Below, one piece after another: positions 36,207 to 46,245 of a stretch of DNA of 64,000 nt. The position numbers were made by a program, and so were the translations under genes. Each line of letters starts with the position of its first letter. Position 1 is the stretch's first letter. Origin of the DNA: JBLHKW01 sp047618565 (lineage in GTDB: Bacteria > Planctomycetota > UBA1135 > GCA-002686595); assembly GCA_047618565.1 (NCBI GenBank), contig JBLHKW010000003.1:1-64000 (forward strand), given 5' to 3'. The notes beneath the pieces were generated by a model that was given only the letters and a program-made list of their open reading frames with translations, made no database searches and had not been told where the DNA came from.

Positions 36207-37607
36207 ATGCCGCCCGTGACCCAAGACGAAGCCCTGGCCCTTGCGCGCGAACTGGTCGAATCGAGTTCCGCCACCGAAACGGAAGTGACGGTCGAGTCGT
36301 GCGAGGATCGATTCGTCCGTTTCGCAGACACCGGCCCGACCCAGAACGCCGACCGCGAGCGCGTGGACGTCTCTATCCGGGTACGTCTGGCCGCCGAGCC
36401 GGGAGGCTCGGGCGGGGGATTCAGAGAGGCGCGCGCAACGTGCGGCAGCCTGGACCCGTTGCACACCGGGCCGGCCCTGGAGCGGGCCTTGATGCTCGCA
36501 CGCCTGAGCGCTCCGAATCCCGATCTGATGCCCCTGGGGGGCGCCGTTTCCGTTCCGGAGACCGCACCCCAGCGGCCCACGATGGACCACACCTTCCGCG
36601 AGAAGGCGGCCTGGGTGAACGCGGCCACGGAGGCCTGTTCGGCCGAAGGGCTGGCGCCATCGGGGCTGATCCAGACCACGGCCCTGGCGCGCACGCTCGT
36701 CAATTCGGCCGGGCGCGAGGTCCAGGGCGCTCGTACGCGCGCGAGCTTCTCCTTGACGGCCGGCCCCTTCGTGGCCAAGCCGACGGGTGAGGGCGGACCC
36801 GCGGGCTCGGGCTGCGCCGAGGCGATCGCGTCGAACGTGGAGCGCATCGACGCCGGGCGGGTCATCGCGCGTGCGGTCGACAAGGCCGTGCGCGGCCGCG
36901 AGACGCACGCCATCGACGCGGGCGAGTACACGGTCGTGCTGGAGCCGGCGGCGGTCAGCTCGATGCTGCTCTTCGCGGCCTACTGCGGCTTCGGTGCCCA
37001 GGAAGTGCACGAGAAGTCATCGTTCCTGTGCGGACGGATCGGCGAGCGCCTGTTCTCGCCCGGACTGAGTATCCGCGATGATGCGGCGAATGAGGTCTAC
37101 CCCGGACTTCCCTTCGACGGCGAGGGCGCGCCCAAGGCGCCGCTCACGCTGCTCGAAGACGGCTGTCTGCGCGGGCCCGTCACCGATGCCCGCTGGGCCA
37201 GCAAGCTATCCAGGCCCAACACGGGCCACGGCCAGCCGCAGCCCACTACCGAGGGGCCGGCTCCGAGCAACCTGATCGTCGATGCGGGACAGCAGAGCCT
37301 CGAGGAGCTGATCGGAGGCGTGAAGCGCGGGTTGCTGGTCAGTCAGTTCCATTACACGAACATGATCGAGCCGCTCGACCTGACGTTGACCGGCATGACG
37401 CGCAACGGGACGTTTCTGATCGAGGACGGAAAGCTCTCGCACGCCGTGCGCAACCTGCGCTTCACCGAGACGCTCGTGAATGCGCTCTCGCGCGTGACGG
37501 GCATCGGCGCCGAGCGCGAGGTTGCGGGCGCGCTCTTCGAGGGCGAGATCGTCTGTCCGGCCCTGCGCATCGAGCGCTTCCGATTCACCTCGACCACGGA
37601 TTTTTGA
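36207..37607 (+). CDS. TldE/PmbA-like subunit of the TldD/E metallopeptidase
   Basis: The 466-residue protein has the TldD/PmbA fold but lacks the HExxxH zinc motif, as the non-catalytic TldE subunit does. Recognisable parts are the EYTVVLEPAAVSSMLLFA segment near residue 250, SSFLCGRIGERLFSP near 275 and the C-terminal NFHYTNMIEP-like QFHYTNMIEPLDLTLTGM. TldD/E cleaves unstructured peptides, including leader peptides and toxins such as CcdA partners. GAGG five bases before ATG 36207 supports the start. It precedes tldD by 3 bp. Confidence 0.9.
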   Translation: MPPVTQDEALALARELVESSSATETEVTVESCEDRFVRFADTGPTQNADRERVDVSIRVRLAAEPGGSGGGFREARATCGSLDPLHTGPALERALMLARLSAPNPDLMPLGGAVSVPETAPQRPTMDHTFREKAAWVNAATEACSAEGLAPSGLIQTTALARTLVNSAGREVQGARTRASFSLTAGPFVAKPTGEGGPAGSGCAEAIASNVERIDAGRVIARAVDKAVRGRETHAIDAGEYTVVLEPAAVSSMLLFAAYCGFGAQEVHEKSSFLCGRIGERLFSPGLSIRDDAANEVYPGLPFDGEGAPKAPLTLLEDGCLRGPVTDARWASKLSRPNTGHGQPQPTTEGPAPSNLIVDAGQQSLEELIGGVKRGLLVSQFHYTNMIEPLDLTLTGMTRNGTFLIEDGKLSHAVRNLRFTETLVNALSRVTGIGAEREVAGALFEGEIVCPALRIERFRFTSTTDF

Positions 37608-37610
37608 CCC

Positions 37611-39062
37611 ATGATGGACCTCGCTCAGGAAGCTGTGGAAGCGGCCCTTGCCAAGGGGGCGGACTACGCGGATGCGCGCATCAACAGGCTCTCGAACGAG
37701 AATCTGGCCATGCGCAACGGAATGCTGGCGCAGGCCGAGGCCCCGGAGGATTTTGGCATCGGGCTGCGCGTCCACAAGGACGGCGCCTGGGGCTTCTGTG
37801 CGGCACCACTGTCGAGTTCGGGCCGCGCGGGCGTTCTGCGCGATCTCGCGCGACGTGCGACCAAGGCGGCGCGCGACCTGGCGCCGGCGGTCAAGGATCC
37901 CGTGCGACTCGTCGGGCGTCCAGAGGGCGTACACGAGTACTCGACCCCCATCGGTACGGACCCCTTCAGCGTGCCGCTCGAGGACAAGATCGGTCTGCTG
38001 CGTCGCTGCGACGAGAGCATGCAGGGCGCGTCCGAGACGGTCGTGCGCACGGCCAGCATCGCCCTGCGGCGCGAGGAACAGTGGCAGGCCACGAGCGAAG
38101 GCGCCCAGATTCACCAGGTGCTCGTGCGCGCCGGTGCCGGGCTGTCGACGACGGCCGCAGCCCACGGTGAAGTCGAGCGACGCAGTTACCCGGCCTCGTT
38201 CGGCGGGAACTACAAGAGCGCGGGCTGGGAGCACGTCGAATCCCTCGACCTTGCGTCCCACGGAGAGCGCATGCGCGACGAGTCGGTGGAGTTGTGCTCC
38301 GCCGATCCCTGTCCGGAAGGGCAGCGCACGCTCATTCTGGGCGGTAGCCAGTTGATGCTCCAGATCCACGAGTCGGTCGGGCATCCGAGCGAACTCGATC
38401 GGGTGCACGGGCACGAGGTCGACCTCGCCGGCGCATCGTTCCTGACGCCCGAGAAACAAGGGGACTTCCGGTTTGGCTCCTACCTGGTGAATCTGGTCGC
38501 GGATTCGACCGTGCCCGGTGGTCTCGACACGCGCGGTTTCGACGACGAGGGCGTGGCCTCGGAGCGCTGGCACATCGTTCGCGACGGCATGTTCGAGGGC
38601 TACATGACCGGTCGCGAGTGGGCGGCGCGCGTGGGCGACGACGCCAGCCACGGAGCCATGCGCGCGGAAGGCTGGTACCACCCGCCGATCATCCGCATCA
38701 CCAACCTCTCCCTGATGCCGGGGACCTGGGGCTTTGACGAGCTGCTGGCCGACACCGAGGACGGGGCCGTCTTTTGCGACACGGTCAAGATGTGGTCGAT
38801 CGACCAGCGCAGGTTGAACTTCCAGTTCACCTGCGAGCTCGCCCGTGAGGTCAAGGACGGCAAGCTCGGCCGGCTCCTGCGCAGTCCGACCTATCAGGGC
38901 ACGACTCCCGAGTTCTGGCGCTCGTGCGACGCCATCTGCAACGAGGACCACTGGGAGCTGTGGGGGGTCCCTAATTGCGGTAAGGGCAACCCGATGCAGG
39001 TGGCCGAGATGAGCCACGGGGCGGCGCCTTCACGTTTTAGACGTGTAAATTTCGTCCGGTAG
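37611..39062 (+). CDS. tldD: TldD-like zinc metallopeptidase
   Basis: The 483-residue catalytic subunit carries the zinc motif HESVGH in QLMLQIHESVGHPSELDRV near residue 258, which fits HExxxH. A later cysteine-rich stretch, ending SCDAICNEDHWELWG, is at the C-terminus. GIGLRVHKDGAWGF-like GIGLRVHKDGAWGFC opens the N-terminal domain. It forms a heterodimer-type pair with the preceding TldE-like protein, separated by 3 bp. A second ATG directly follows the first, so the start may be 37614. Confidence 0.92.
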   Translation: MMDLAQEAVEAALAKGADYADARINRLSNENLAMRNGMLAQAEAPEDFGIGLRVHKDGAWGFCAAPLSSSGRAGVLRDLARRATKAARDLAPAVKDPVRLVGRPEGVHEYSTPIGTDPFSVPLEDKIGLLRRCDESMQGASETVVRTASIALRREEQWQATSEGAQIHQVLVRAGAGLSTTAAAHGEVERRSYPASFGGNYKSAGWEHVESLDLASHGERMRDESVELCSADPCPEGQRTLILGGSQLMLQIHESVGHPSELDRVHGHEVDLAGASFLTPEKQGDFRFGSYLVNLVADSTVPGGLDTRGFDDEGVASERWHIVRDGMFEGYMTGREWAARVGDDASHGAMRAEGWYHPPIIRITNLSLMPGTWGFDELLADTEDGAVFCDTVKMWSIDQRRLNFQFTCELAREVKDGKLGRLLRSPTYQGTTPEFWRSCDAICNEDHWELWGVPNCGKGNPMQVAEMSHGAAPSRFRRVNFVR

Positions 39063-39363
39063 GAGTGGCCCCCTGGAACCTCGAGGGGCGCTCCAACGTC
39101 GCCTGGGCGGGCGAATTTAGCCCAAATTCCGCCCATCCTGACCCATGCCAGAGGTCCCAATATTGGGTCCCTGGCCTTAGAATGAGGCTTCACCCGGCTC
39201 GGTAGGTCCGGCACAGGTCGCGTGGGCAGGTAGCGGCGAGTGGCGAGGGAGTTGAGTTTCCCGGGCCGTCCTCTACGCAAATTCGCCTTCATAATGAGGG
39301 TGGTCTCGCCCGATGACCAGCCGCACCTATTCAGATGGCTCGCCAGTCAGGACCCCACCCCAG
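39063..39363. other. 301-bp region upstream of the giant secreted protein
   Basis: It holds a hairpin at 39109-39134, the 12-bp palindrome CCCAATATTGGG at 39156-39167, and a CTGGAAC copy at 39074 shared with the leader of the exported-protein gene at 59081. An ATG at 39313 is in frame with the giant protein and could be an earlier start. No confident promoter pair was identified. Confidence 0.4.
39109..39134 (+). terminator. Hairpin after tldD
   Basis: GGGCGAATTT (39109-39118) pairs with AAATTCCGCCC (39124-39134), ten pairs with one bulged C and a 5-nt loop, about 47 bp after the tldD stop. No T-tract follows. Confidence 0.45.
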
Positions 39364-42300
39364 ATGGCCTCAATCAGTTCACTCCTTCGCTCGACGCTCT
39401 CACAATCTGCCGGCCTCGCCCTCGTCGCGAGCTTGGCCTCAATGGGCGGCGCGACCGCCCAGACTGTGGAGTTCTCATCGGCGCTGCAGACCGTGGCGGA
39501 GGCGGACGGCAGCACGCTTGCGACCGTGCTGCTCTCGCAGGTCGAGGCGGTCGACGTGCAAGCCACCCTGGTGTTGTCCGGCACTGCTGCGGCGAGTGCG
39601 GACTACACGATCAGCCCCAACCCCGTGATCATCAGCGCCGGCAACCTGAGCGCGGATGTCACGATCACGCTGACGGACGATGCCCTGTTCGAGCTGGACG
39701 AGACGGCCGAGCTCACCCTGACCGTGGCCGTCAACGCGAGCCTCGGCATTCAGGTCCTGCACACCGTCACGATCCAGAGCGAGGATCTGCAGCCCGGCGT
39801 CGAGTTCGTTCGCCTGCGTTCCTTCACGACGGAAGGCGACGCGCCGGTCGATGTCCCGGTCGTTCTCTCCGCCCCCGCGGGTGTCGATGTACAGCTCAGC
39901 TTCGTCGCAGTGGGGCAGGCGCAGCTCGGATCCGACTTCACGGTTAATGCCAGCCCGCTGGTCATCCCGGCCGGGGACACGACAGCAAATATCGTCGTGA
40001 CCGTGATCGACGACATGGAGCGTGAGAATCCCGAGCGAGTGCGTCTGAAGCTGGTGAGCGCAGTCCACGCGAACGTGACGTTCCCGGACGTGCACAACAT
40101 GGTCGTGGATGACAATGAGCGCTTCTCACCCAACGTTGCAGTGCGGCCCGTGCACAGCGACCTGACCAGCATCGACTTCCCGGTCGTGCTACGCGCCGGA
40201 GAAATCTCCGGCTCGACGCGCGTGGTGCTGAGCAACACCAACTTCGTCGACGTCGCCGTCAACCGATTGCATTTCGAGGGCGAAGGCCCGGAATTTTCGT
40301 ACGTGATCCAGGGCGCCCCGCTGCCACGCCTGCTGGTCCCCGGCGGGCGCCTTTCCGTGGATGTCTCCTTCAACCCCCAGAGCGCCGGGCAGAAGGCCGC
40401 CCGGCTCGTGGTCGACCAGGTGCCACATGCCGTGAGGTCGCGCGGGATCTCGTTGACAGGCGAGGCCTTTGGTGCGACTGGCGAGGAGCTGCTCCTGGTC
40501 GCAGGCGCGCTGGACGACTTTGTCGATGGAAACCAGGACACCTGGCTGGTGGACTACAACTTCAGCGGTCCCAATGCCGTGGCCACGACAACCTCGTTCC
40601 AGATCGAAGGAACGACCGACGACGCCCTCTACCACCAGTCGCGGATCGGGGCGGACTTCAGCTACGCGTTCAATCTCCCGGACGGTGACTACGAGGTCAT
40701 GTTGCGCTTCTCCGAGCCGCAGATCGTCTCCAGCGGGCTACGCGTCTTCGATGTCTTTGTGGAAGGTGTTCTGGAAATCGCCGACCTGGACCTGGCGGGC
40801 GCCATCGGTCGCTGGACGGCCTACGACGTTCCGATCGTGACCACCATAAGCGACGGTGTGCTCGATCTGCAGTTCCAGGCGTCCACCGGGCTGGCGCTCA
40901 TTTCCGCCATCGGAATACGATCGGTGCCCGTGGTCGCTGTCGACCCGCTGCTGCTCGACTTCGTGACCGTGGGGCAGGGGCAGTTCCTGGACCTCACCGT
41001 CTCCCTGACAAACACCGGGCTCCACACGGCGCAGCTGGACTCGGTGGCCTTCCTCGCGACCGTAGGGTCGGGCGCGGACTTCTCCGTCGAAGTCGGCGGC
41101 CAGAGTTACGTCGGCAGCGAGAAGAGCGTCACGCACCTCGTCAACGAGTCCATTCCTGTCGGCGGTGGCAAGCTCGACCTGGACGTCACGTTCGCGCCGA
41201 CCGTGCACGAGGACCATGTCCTGACGCTGCGTCTAGAGGGCAACTTCCCGCCCGTCGAGGTCACGCTGCTGGGCACTGGCGGTGCCGATCCGTCATGGGG
41301 TTACCTGCACCCCGTGCTGGACGCCTTCCCGCTCCTGATCGTCGACTACGACAGCACCGGCGGCGAGAGCGTGAACATTCTGGGCTCCGAGTCGCACACG
41401 CACGAGCCGGGACATGTGCTCACGGGCTATCAGTGGAAGCTAGAGGGCGTCCAGTTCTCGAACCTCTCGGATACCCGCAAGAACCTGCCGATCGGCGACA
41501 ACTCGATCTCGCTCACGATCACCGATGACAACGGTCCCGCGAACACGGCGACCGACACGCGCATCTACTCCGTATTCCCTGGCGATGGCGTCCCAGGGGT
41601 GCTGGCGCGCTATTACCAGGATGCGGATCCGGTCTCCCTGCTGGACGCGGTGCCCGCCGTCGTGGATTTCATCGAGCGCGTGCCGACGGTCGGTGTGGCT
41701 CCCGTCACGGGCTTCGTCGGTGGCTCGCCCTACTCCGGGGACGTGATGGTGCGTCTGACGGCGAAGTTCGATGTGCCCAGCGGGGCGACTTACGAATTCA
41801 CGGTCAACGGCGGCGTCGGCAATCGCATCGAGGTCGACGGGGCGCCGGTTGCGGGGCCGATCGTGCTCAGCGCCGGTCAACATGACCTCGAGCTGCGTGC
41901 TGCCGTCCTGACGATCTCCGACGTGCCGGTTTCGATCGACGTGCTCGTGGACAGCGTGCCGGCCCCCAATTTCGACACAGACCTGGTGCACTCCGAGCTG
42001 GGTGTGACCCCGGTCATCCACGAGATGCCCACGATCGGTAACGATCTCGGTGGCAACCTGATCAGTATCACTGGCTTCGGCTTCTATCCGCTGGCGCAGG
42101 TCACGGTGCACTGGGGCGGCCAGGGCTTCATCGATGCAGATTTCACGTCCTACAGCGCGGAGCTGATCGAGTTCCCCTCGCCGCCCGGCACGGGGCAGAT
42201 CAACGTGACCGTGGAGACCCCGGCCGGGATCAGTCAGACGCGCGTGTACACCTACTCGCCGACCGGACCTGTTCCGATCTCGTTCGATCGACTGACGGCC

Positions 42301-44649
42301 AACCAGGTTCCCGCGCTGGGTGTGACCACGGGCGAATGGGGCCCCGACGGTCGCTTCTACGTTGGGCTCATTACGGGTCAGATCAAGGCCATCACCTACG
42401 ACGAGAACTACGTTGCGACCAACGTCGACACCTACGCAGGCGTCTCGAACCTGACCAACGGCAACATTCTCGGCGTCGCCTTCAATCCGTGGGACTCACC
42501 CTCCCCCGTGAAGATCTACGTCGGGCATGGCGAGCACTTCCTCAATGGCGGAGGCTCATTCTCGGGCCCGTCTCCGTACACGGGGCAGGTGAGCGTACTC
42601 ACCGGTCCGAACTTCAACGTGCCCGTGGCCGTGCTCGAGAAGCTACCCACGTCCAATCACGACCACGCGATCAACGGCCTGGTCTTCGACAACAGTGGAG
42701 ACTTGCTGGTCTCGATCGGTGGCAACACCAACGCCGGGGTCAAGGCGCCACTCATGGGCGACCTGCCCGAGTCGCCCCTCAGCGCAGCCATCGTGCGTGC
42801 TCGCATCTCCGAGCCCGGGTTCGATGGCGACCTGAACTATCGCGATCGGGTGACCCTGGCCATCGTGAACGACCAGGTCTTCGGGGAGGAAGTCGAGCTC
42901 GTCCCCGGGACTCTCGTCGATGTGCACGCGCCGGGCCTGCGCAACCCCTACGACATCTGCCTGACAACTTGGGGCTACCTGTACGGCACGGACAACGGGC
43001 CCAACTCCGGATTCGGGCCCGCGTCGACGGGCGCCACGACCCAGACCTCGGACCCCGGTACGGCCGACGAGCTGATGCTGATCGAGTCGGGCAACTACTA
43101 CGGTCACGCGAACCGTTGCCGTGGTGTGCTCGATGCGCGCCAGAACATCTACCGCGGGACCTCGGCATCGGACATTCCGGGCGAGTTCACCCAGCAGATC
43201 TCGAGTGTGGCCTCGTCGACCGACGGTCTGGTCGAGTATCGCTCGACGTCTTTCAATGACCAGATGCGCGGCCAGCTGATCATCCAGAAATGGAACTTCC
43301 GCCAGCGCCGCGTGACCCTGTCGGCAGATAAGCGCACGGTCGTGGAGATCAACGAGATCTATCCGCAGGCCAGTGCGCTCGACGTCAACGTCGGTCCGGG
43401 CGGTGCGATCATGACCATCAACTACTCGGGCAACAAGGTCGAGGTCATGGCCCCCAACGATGCCTCGATCGTCGGGCTCAAGGCCCTGGACATCTTTCCC
43501 TGGCGCGCGCCCGCCGGTGGCGGACACCCGTTCGTGATCGGTGGCGAGCACTTCGGAACCCTCGGTAACACATCGGTGACCATCGGGGGCATCCCGGCGA
43601 CGCTGACGGCCGTCTCGACCCGACGGATCATGGGGCTCGTGCCCACGAGCCCCACTGCGACCGATCTGGTGGACGTGGTCGTGACCGTGGGCGGCACACC
43701 CTCGACGATCCCTGGCGCCTTCAAGTATCTGGCCGCGAGCCCGGGTGCGGGCACGGGCTTCTGGACCAGCGCGCCGGCCATGCCGGACGCGGTTGGTGAG
43801 GTCTCCGTGGGGGTCGTCGACGGGATCATGTACGTCGTGGGGGAGTCGACGACCAAGACCTACGGGTACGACATCGCCACCAGCACCTGGGTCAGCAATC
43901 TTGCCCAGCGGCCGTTCACCGGGAACCACCATGGGTCCGAGGTGATCGACGGCAAGTGGTACCTGATCGGTGGCCTCTCGGCCGGCGGCGGCACCGTCCA
44001 GATCTATGATCCCGGTGGAGACAGCTGGTCGACCGGCGCGCCGATGAGCTGGTCCGGCGGCTCGATCGCGACCGGAGTTGTCGATGGCAAGATCTACGCC
44101 GTCGGTGGCGTCGTCGGGAGTTCGACGGTGGGCAACGCTGCGGTCTACGATCCCGTGGGAGATTCCTGGAGTGCGCTTCCCGCCATGCCCACGGGGGTCA
44201 ACCACGCAGCTGCGAGCAGCGACGGCGAGAAGTTCTGGGTGTTCGGAGGCCGTGGGGGACCGAACAGTCCGCAACCTGGCTTCCCGGTGGTCCAGACCTT
44301 CGATCCCGGCGCCGGGACCTGGGACTCGAGTGACTTCGCGATGTCGGACCTCGTTGCGATGCCGTCGGGCCGTGGCGGAACGGGGTCGGCGGTCTTCATC
44401 CGTGGTGAGTTCTACATCTTCGGTGGCGAAACGAACGATGCCGGGGATCCGGAAGCCACCCCGCTGCGGGTCTTCCCCGACGTTTTCGTCTACGATCCCC
44501 TCGACAACGGTTGGCGTCAGAGCCGGGACATGATCACTCCGAGGCACGGGATGTACCCGGTCAAGTTCGGTGGACGGATCTTCGTCGCGGGCGGTGGCAC
44601 CAACTACGGATTCTCCCAGTCAGCGGTGTTCGAGGTCCTCAACTTCTAA
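39364..44649 (+). CDS. Giant secreted mosaic protein (Calx-beta, malectin, PA14, IPT, beta-propeller, Kelch)
   Basis: The 1761-residue protein has a signal peptide (SAGLALVASLASMGGATA). Approximate order of modules: two Calx-beta repeats (35-250), an ASH-like strand domain (265-355), a malectin-like carbohydrate-binding domain (360-505), a second ASH-like domain, a PKD-like segment (SLTITDDNG), a PA14-like domain (about 740-870), an IPT domain (NLISITGFGFYPLAQVTV), a glucose/sorbosone-dehydrogenase-like propeller (about 960-1360; HDHAINGLVFDNSGDLLVS), a second IPT domain, and Kelch repeats to the end. It is probably a cell-surface sugar-binding protein. The start could be 39313; I prefer 39364 because the signal peptide then begins correctly. 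The cupin gene follows at 12 bp. Confidence 0.88.
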   Translation: MASISSLLRSTLSQSAGLALVASLASMGGATAQTVEFSSALQTVAEADGSTLATVLLSQVEAVDVQATLVLSGTAAASADYTISPNPVIISAGNLSADVTITLTDDALFELDETAELTLTVAVNASLGIQVLHTVTIQSEDLQPGVEFVRLRSFTTEGDAPVDVPVVLSAPAGVDVQLSFVAVGQAQLGSDFTVNASPLVIPAGDTTANIVVTVIDDMERENPERVRLKLVSAVHANVTFPDVHNMVVDDNERFSPNVAVRPVHSDLTSIDFPVVLRAGEISGSTRVVLSNTNFVDVAVNRLHFEGEGPEFSYVIQGAPLPRLLVPGGRLSVDVSFNPQSAGQKAARLVVDQVPHAVRSRGISLTGEAFGATGEELLLVAGALDDFVDGNQDTWLVDYNFSGPNAVATTTSFQIEGTTDDALYHQSRIGADFSYAFNLPDGDYEVMLRFSEPQIVSSGLRVFDVFVEGVLEIADLDLAGAIGRWTAYDVPIVTTISDGVLDLQFQASTGLALISAIGIRSVPVVAVDPLLLDFVTVGQGQFLDLTVSLTNTGLHTAQLDSVAFLATVGSGADFSVEVGGQSYVGSEKSVTHLVNESIPVGGGKLDLDVTFAPTVHEDHVLTLRLEGNFPPVEVTLLGTGGADPSWGYLHPVLDAFPLLIVDYDSTGGESVNILGSESHTHEPGHVLTGYQWKLEGVQFSNLSDTRKNLPIGDNSISLTITDDNGPANTATDTRIYSVFPGDGVPGVLARYYQDADPVSLLDAVPAVVDFIERVPTVGVAPVTGFVGGSPYSGDVMVRLTAKFDVPSGATYEFTVNGGVGNRIEVDGAPVAGPIVLSAGQHDLELRAAVLTISDVPVSIDVLVDSVPAPNFDTDLVHSELGVTPVIHEMPTIGNDLGGNLISITGFGFYPLAQVTVHWGGQGFIDADFTSYSAELIEFPSPPGTGQINVTVETPAGISQTRVYTYSPTGPVPISFDRLTANQVPALGVTTGEWGPDGRFYVGLITGQIKAITYDENYVATNVDTYAGVSNLTNGNILGVAFNPWDSPSPVKIYVGHGEHFLNGGGSFSGPSPYTGQVSVLTGPNFNVPVAVLEKLPTSNHDHAINGLVFDNSGDLLVSIGGNTNAGVKAPLMGDLPESPLSAAIVRARISEPGFDGDLNYRDRVTLAIVNDQVFGEEVELVPGTLVDVHAPGLRNPYDICLTTWGYLYGTDNGPNSGFGPASTGATTQTSDPGTADELMLIESGNYYGHANRCRGVLDARQNIYRGTSASDIPGEFTQQISSVASSTDGLVEYRSTSFNDQMRGQLIIQKWNFRQRRVTLSADKRTVVEINEIYPQASALDVNVGPGGAIMTINYSGNKVEVMAPNDASIVGLKALDIFPWRAPAGGGHPFVIGGEHFGTLGNTSVTIGGIPATLTAVSTRRIMGLVPTSPTATDLVDVVVTVGGTPSTIPGAFKYLAASPGAGTGFWTSAPAMPDAVGEVSVGVVDGIMYVVGESTTKTYGYDIATSTWVSNLAQRPFTGNHHGSEVIDGKWYLIGGLSAGGGTVQIYDPGGDSWSTGAPMSWSGGSIATGVVDGKIYAVGGVVGSSTVGNAAVYDPVGDSWSALPAMPTGVNHAAASSDGEKFWVFGGRGGPNSPQPGFPVVQTFDPGAGTWDSSDFAMSDLVAMPSGRGGTGSAVFIRGEFYIFGGETNDAGDPEATPLRVFPDVFVYDPLDNGWRQSRDMITPRHGMYPVKFGGRIFVAGGGTNYGFSQSAVFEVLNF

Positions 44650-44661
44650 AGCGAGCCGGCA

Positions 44662-45024
44662 ATGTTGGACAAGGTCAACCTGCGCGAGAAGCTATCCCAG
44701 TTCGAAGATCTCTGGACGCCCAAGGTGGTGGCCGAGCTGAACGGGCAGCAGGTGCGACTGGCCAAGGTGCAGGGCGAGTTCGTCTGGCATCAGCACGACG
44801 ACGAGGACGAGTTCTTCCTGGTGATCGAGGGAGCGCTCGAGATCCACATGCGCGAGCGCGTCGTTTCGCTCGAGGCCGGCGAGTTCTTCGTGGTTCCACG
44901 CGGCGTCGAGCACAAGCCGGTATCGGAGCAGGGCGCACAGTTGTTGCTCTTCGAGCCCGTGGCGACCGCGCACACGGGCGGCATGTTCTGCGACCGCACG
45001 GTCGAGACCTTCGACCGTATCTGA
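44662..45024 (+). CDS. Small cupin-domain protein
   Basis: The 120-residue protein is a single cupin barrel. Metal-ligand motif 1 is FVWHQHDDEDEFFLVIEG (H-x-H...E near residues 43-50). Motif 2 is FFVVPRGVEHKPVS near residue 80, giving the fourth ligand H. Similar small cupins act as dioxygenases, isomerases or sensors; this one cannot be narrowed. It follows the giant secreted protein by 12 bp but has no signal peptide, so it is cytoplasmic. Confidence 0.9.
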   Translation: MLDKVNLREKLSQFEDLWTPKVVAELNGQQVRLAKVQGEFVWHQHDDEDEFFLVIEGALEIHMRERVVSLEAGEFFVVPRGVEHKPVSEQGAQLLLFEPVATAHTGGMFCDRTVETFDRI

Positions 45025-45063
45025 CGTGCTGAGCTGGCGCGCCCCTGCGGCGGGCACGCTCTG

Positions 45064-46110
45064 TCAGAGCCCGATCGCCTGTTCCAGGTCACGCGTGTAA
45101 TGTGCCAGGCGCGCGTGCTCGGTCGGGCGAGTCCATTCGGCGAGTCGCGCCCGGGCGGCCTCGTCGAGCTGCTGCATGCGACCGGCGATCCGGAGCTGGT
45201 GCGGGGATAGCCAGGTGTCCGTAGGGCTCTTTGACGCCAGCGCCGCGTTGATTCGTCGTGCCTGGAGTGGAGTGAGTGGCAGCAGGCGCAGCGCGGAGCG
45301 TTCGAGGTAGTAGAGCTGATCCGATGCCTTGGCGGCGCGCAGCGTGCCGTCGAGTGCAGGCGTCCCGTCGGCTCCCGGTTGTGAACCGCGCACCCAGACA
45401 CTGGAGGCGCAGCCTGCGCGCCTGGCACTGCTCAGCAGGTCGTTCCAGCTCAGGGCTTGTGGGTTGTAGGCGACCTCGACCACCTCCTGACCCGCGTGCC
45501 ATCCGGCGCGTGTGTCGAGGACCCCGTCGAGGCCGCCCAGGCGTGCTTCGCCGCTCCAGTAACAGGGCATTGCGAACACCGCCGATGCACGCGCGCTGGG
45601 GTCGAGCTCTTCAGCGAGTAGCGTGAACCATCCGGGGCGTTCGGTCGCGCTGGCGATCAAGGCCGCGTTCATGCGCGCGACGATACCACCCGTGCTCCAG
45701 ACCCGGTCTTGGCGCTCGATCAGGTCGACTCCATCGGCGTCGAGCAGGCGCACGACCGGGTTGTTCCAGGCGGGTTCCAAGTAGCGCTTGAGCAGCGCGC
45801 CGTCCGCGCCGCCGCAGTTGTTGTACACGGCGACGGGTACGAAGAGCTGTTCGATGGCCTCGACCAGCAGCGGGTGGCTCAGGGGGCCCTTGCCGAAGGC
45901 GACGCACGTGGCGCAGCCTGGGATCTCCTGGAAGAGCAGGAAGACCGGCTTCGACTCGCGCCGGGCGCGGGCCAGGCTGGCATCGAAGTCGCGCGAGAAG
46001 TCGACCTGGCCGAGCTCGGTTGGCGTGGGCTTCGGCGCCTGGCCAGTGTCCGGAGCGCCGGTGGGTGCGGCACATGCGAGCAGGACCGGTAGCATGGTGT
46101 GGTGGAGCAT
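45064..46110 (-). CDS. Lipoprotein with thioredoxin-like and MsrA-like domains
   Basis: The 348-residue product has a lipoprotein signal (MLPVLLACAAPTG, lipobox LLAC). A thioredoxin-like domain (about 35-160) has the site FQEIPGCATCVAFGKGPL, a C-x-x-C after a P-G like that of VPGUxxT-type thioredoxin-like selenoproteins. A second part (about 180-250) reads MPCYWSGEARLGGLDGVLDTRAG followed by VVEVAYNPQALSWNDLL. This mirrors MsrA, where GCFWG precedes the E and a VGY/AG strand. A helical tail completes it. A periplasmic methionine-sulfoxide or disulfide role is inferred. The MsrA likeness is by eye and needs a profile search. Confidence 0.72.
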   Translation of the reverse strand: MLHHTMLPVLLACAAPTGAPDTGQAPKPTPTELGQVDFSRDFDASLARARRESKPVFLLFQEIPGCATCVAFGKGPLSHPLLVEAIEQLFVPVAVYNNCGGADGALLKRYLEPAWNNPVVRLLDADGVDLIERQDRVWSTGGIVARMNAALIASATERPGWFTLLAEELDPSARASAVFAMPCYWSGEARLGGLDGVLDTRAGWHAGQEVVEVAYNPQALSWNDLLSSARRAGCASSVWVRGSQPGADGTPALDGTLRAAKASDQLYYLERSALRLLPLTPLQARRINAALASKSPTDTWLSPHQLRIAGRMQQLDEAARARLAEWTRPTEHARLAHYTRDLEQAIGL

Positions 46111-46245
46111 GATTCGGGGTGGGGCTCGGGGTGGGCGGCGGAGGGTTCCGGGAGCGGGCGCAACTCGGGACGGTGATCGGTCGACATAGGCGCTATGCTC
46201 CCGTCCTCGCGCGGCGGAGCCCGCCCGGCCGCAGGGAGCCCCGAA

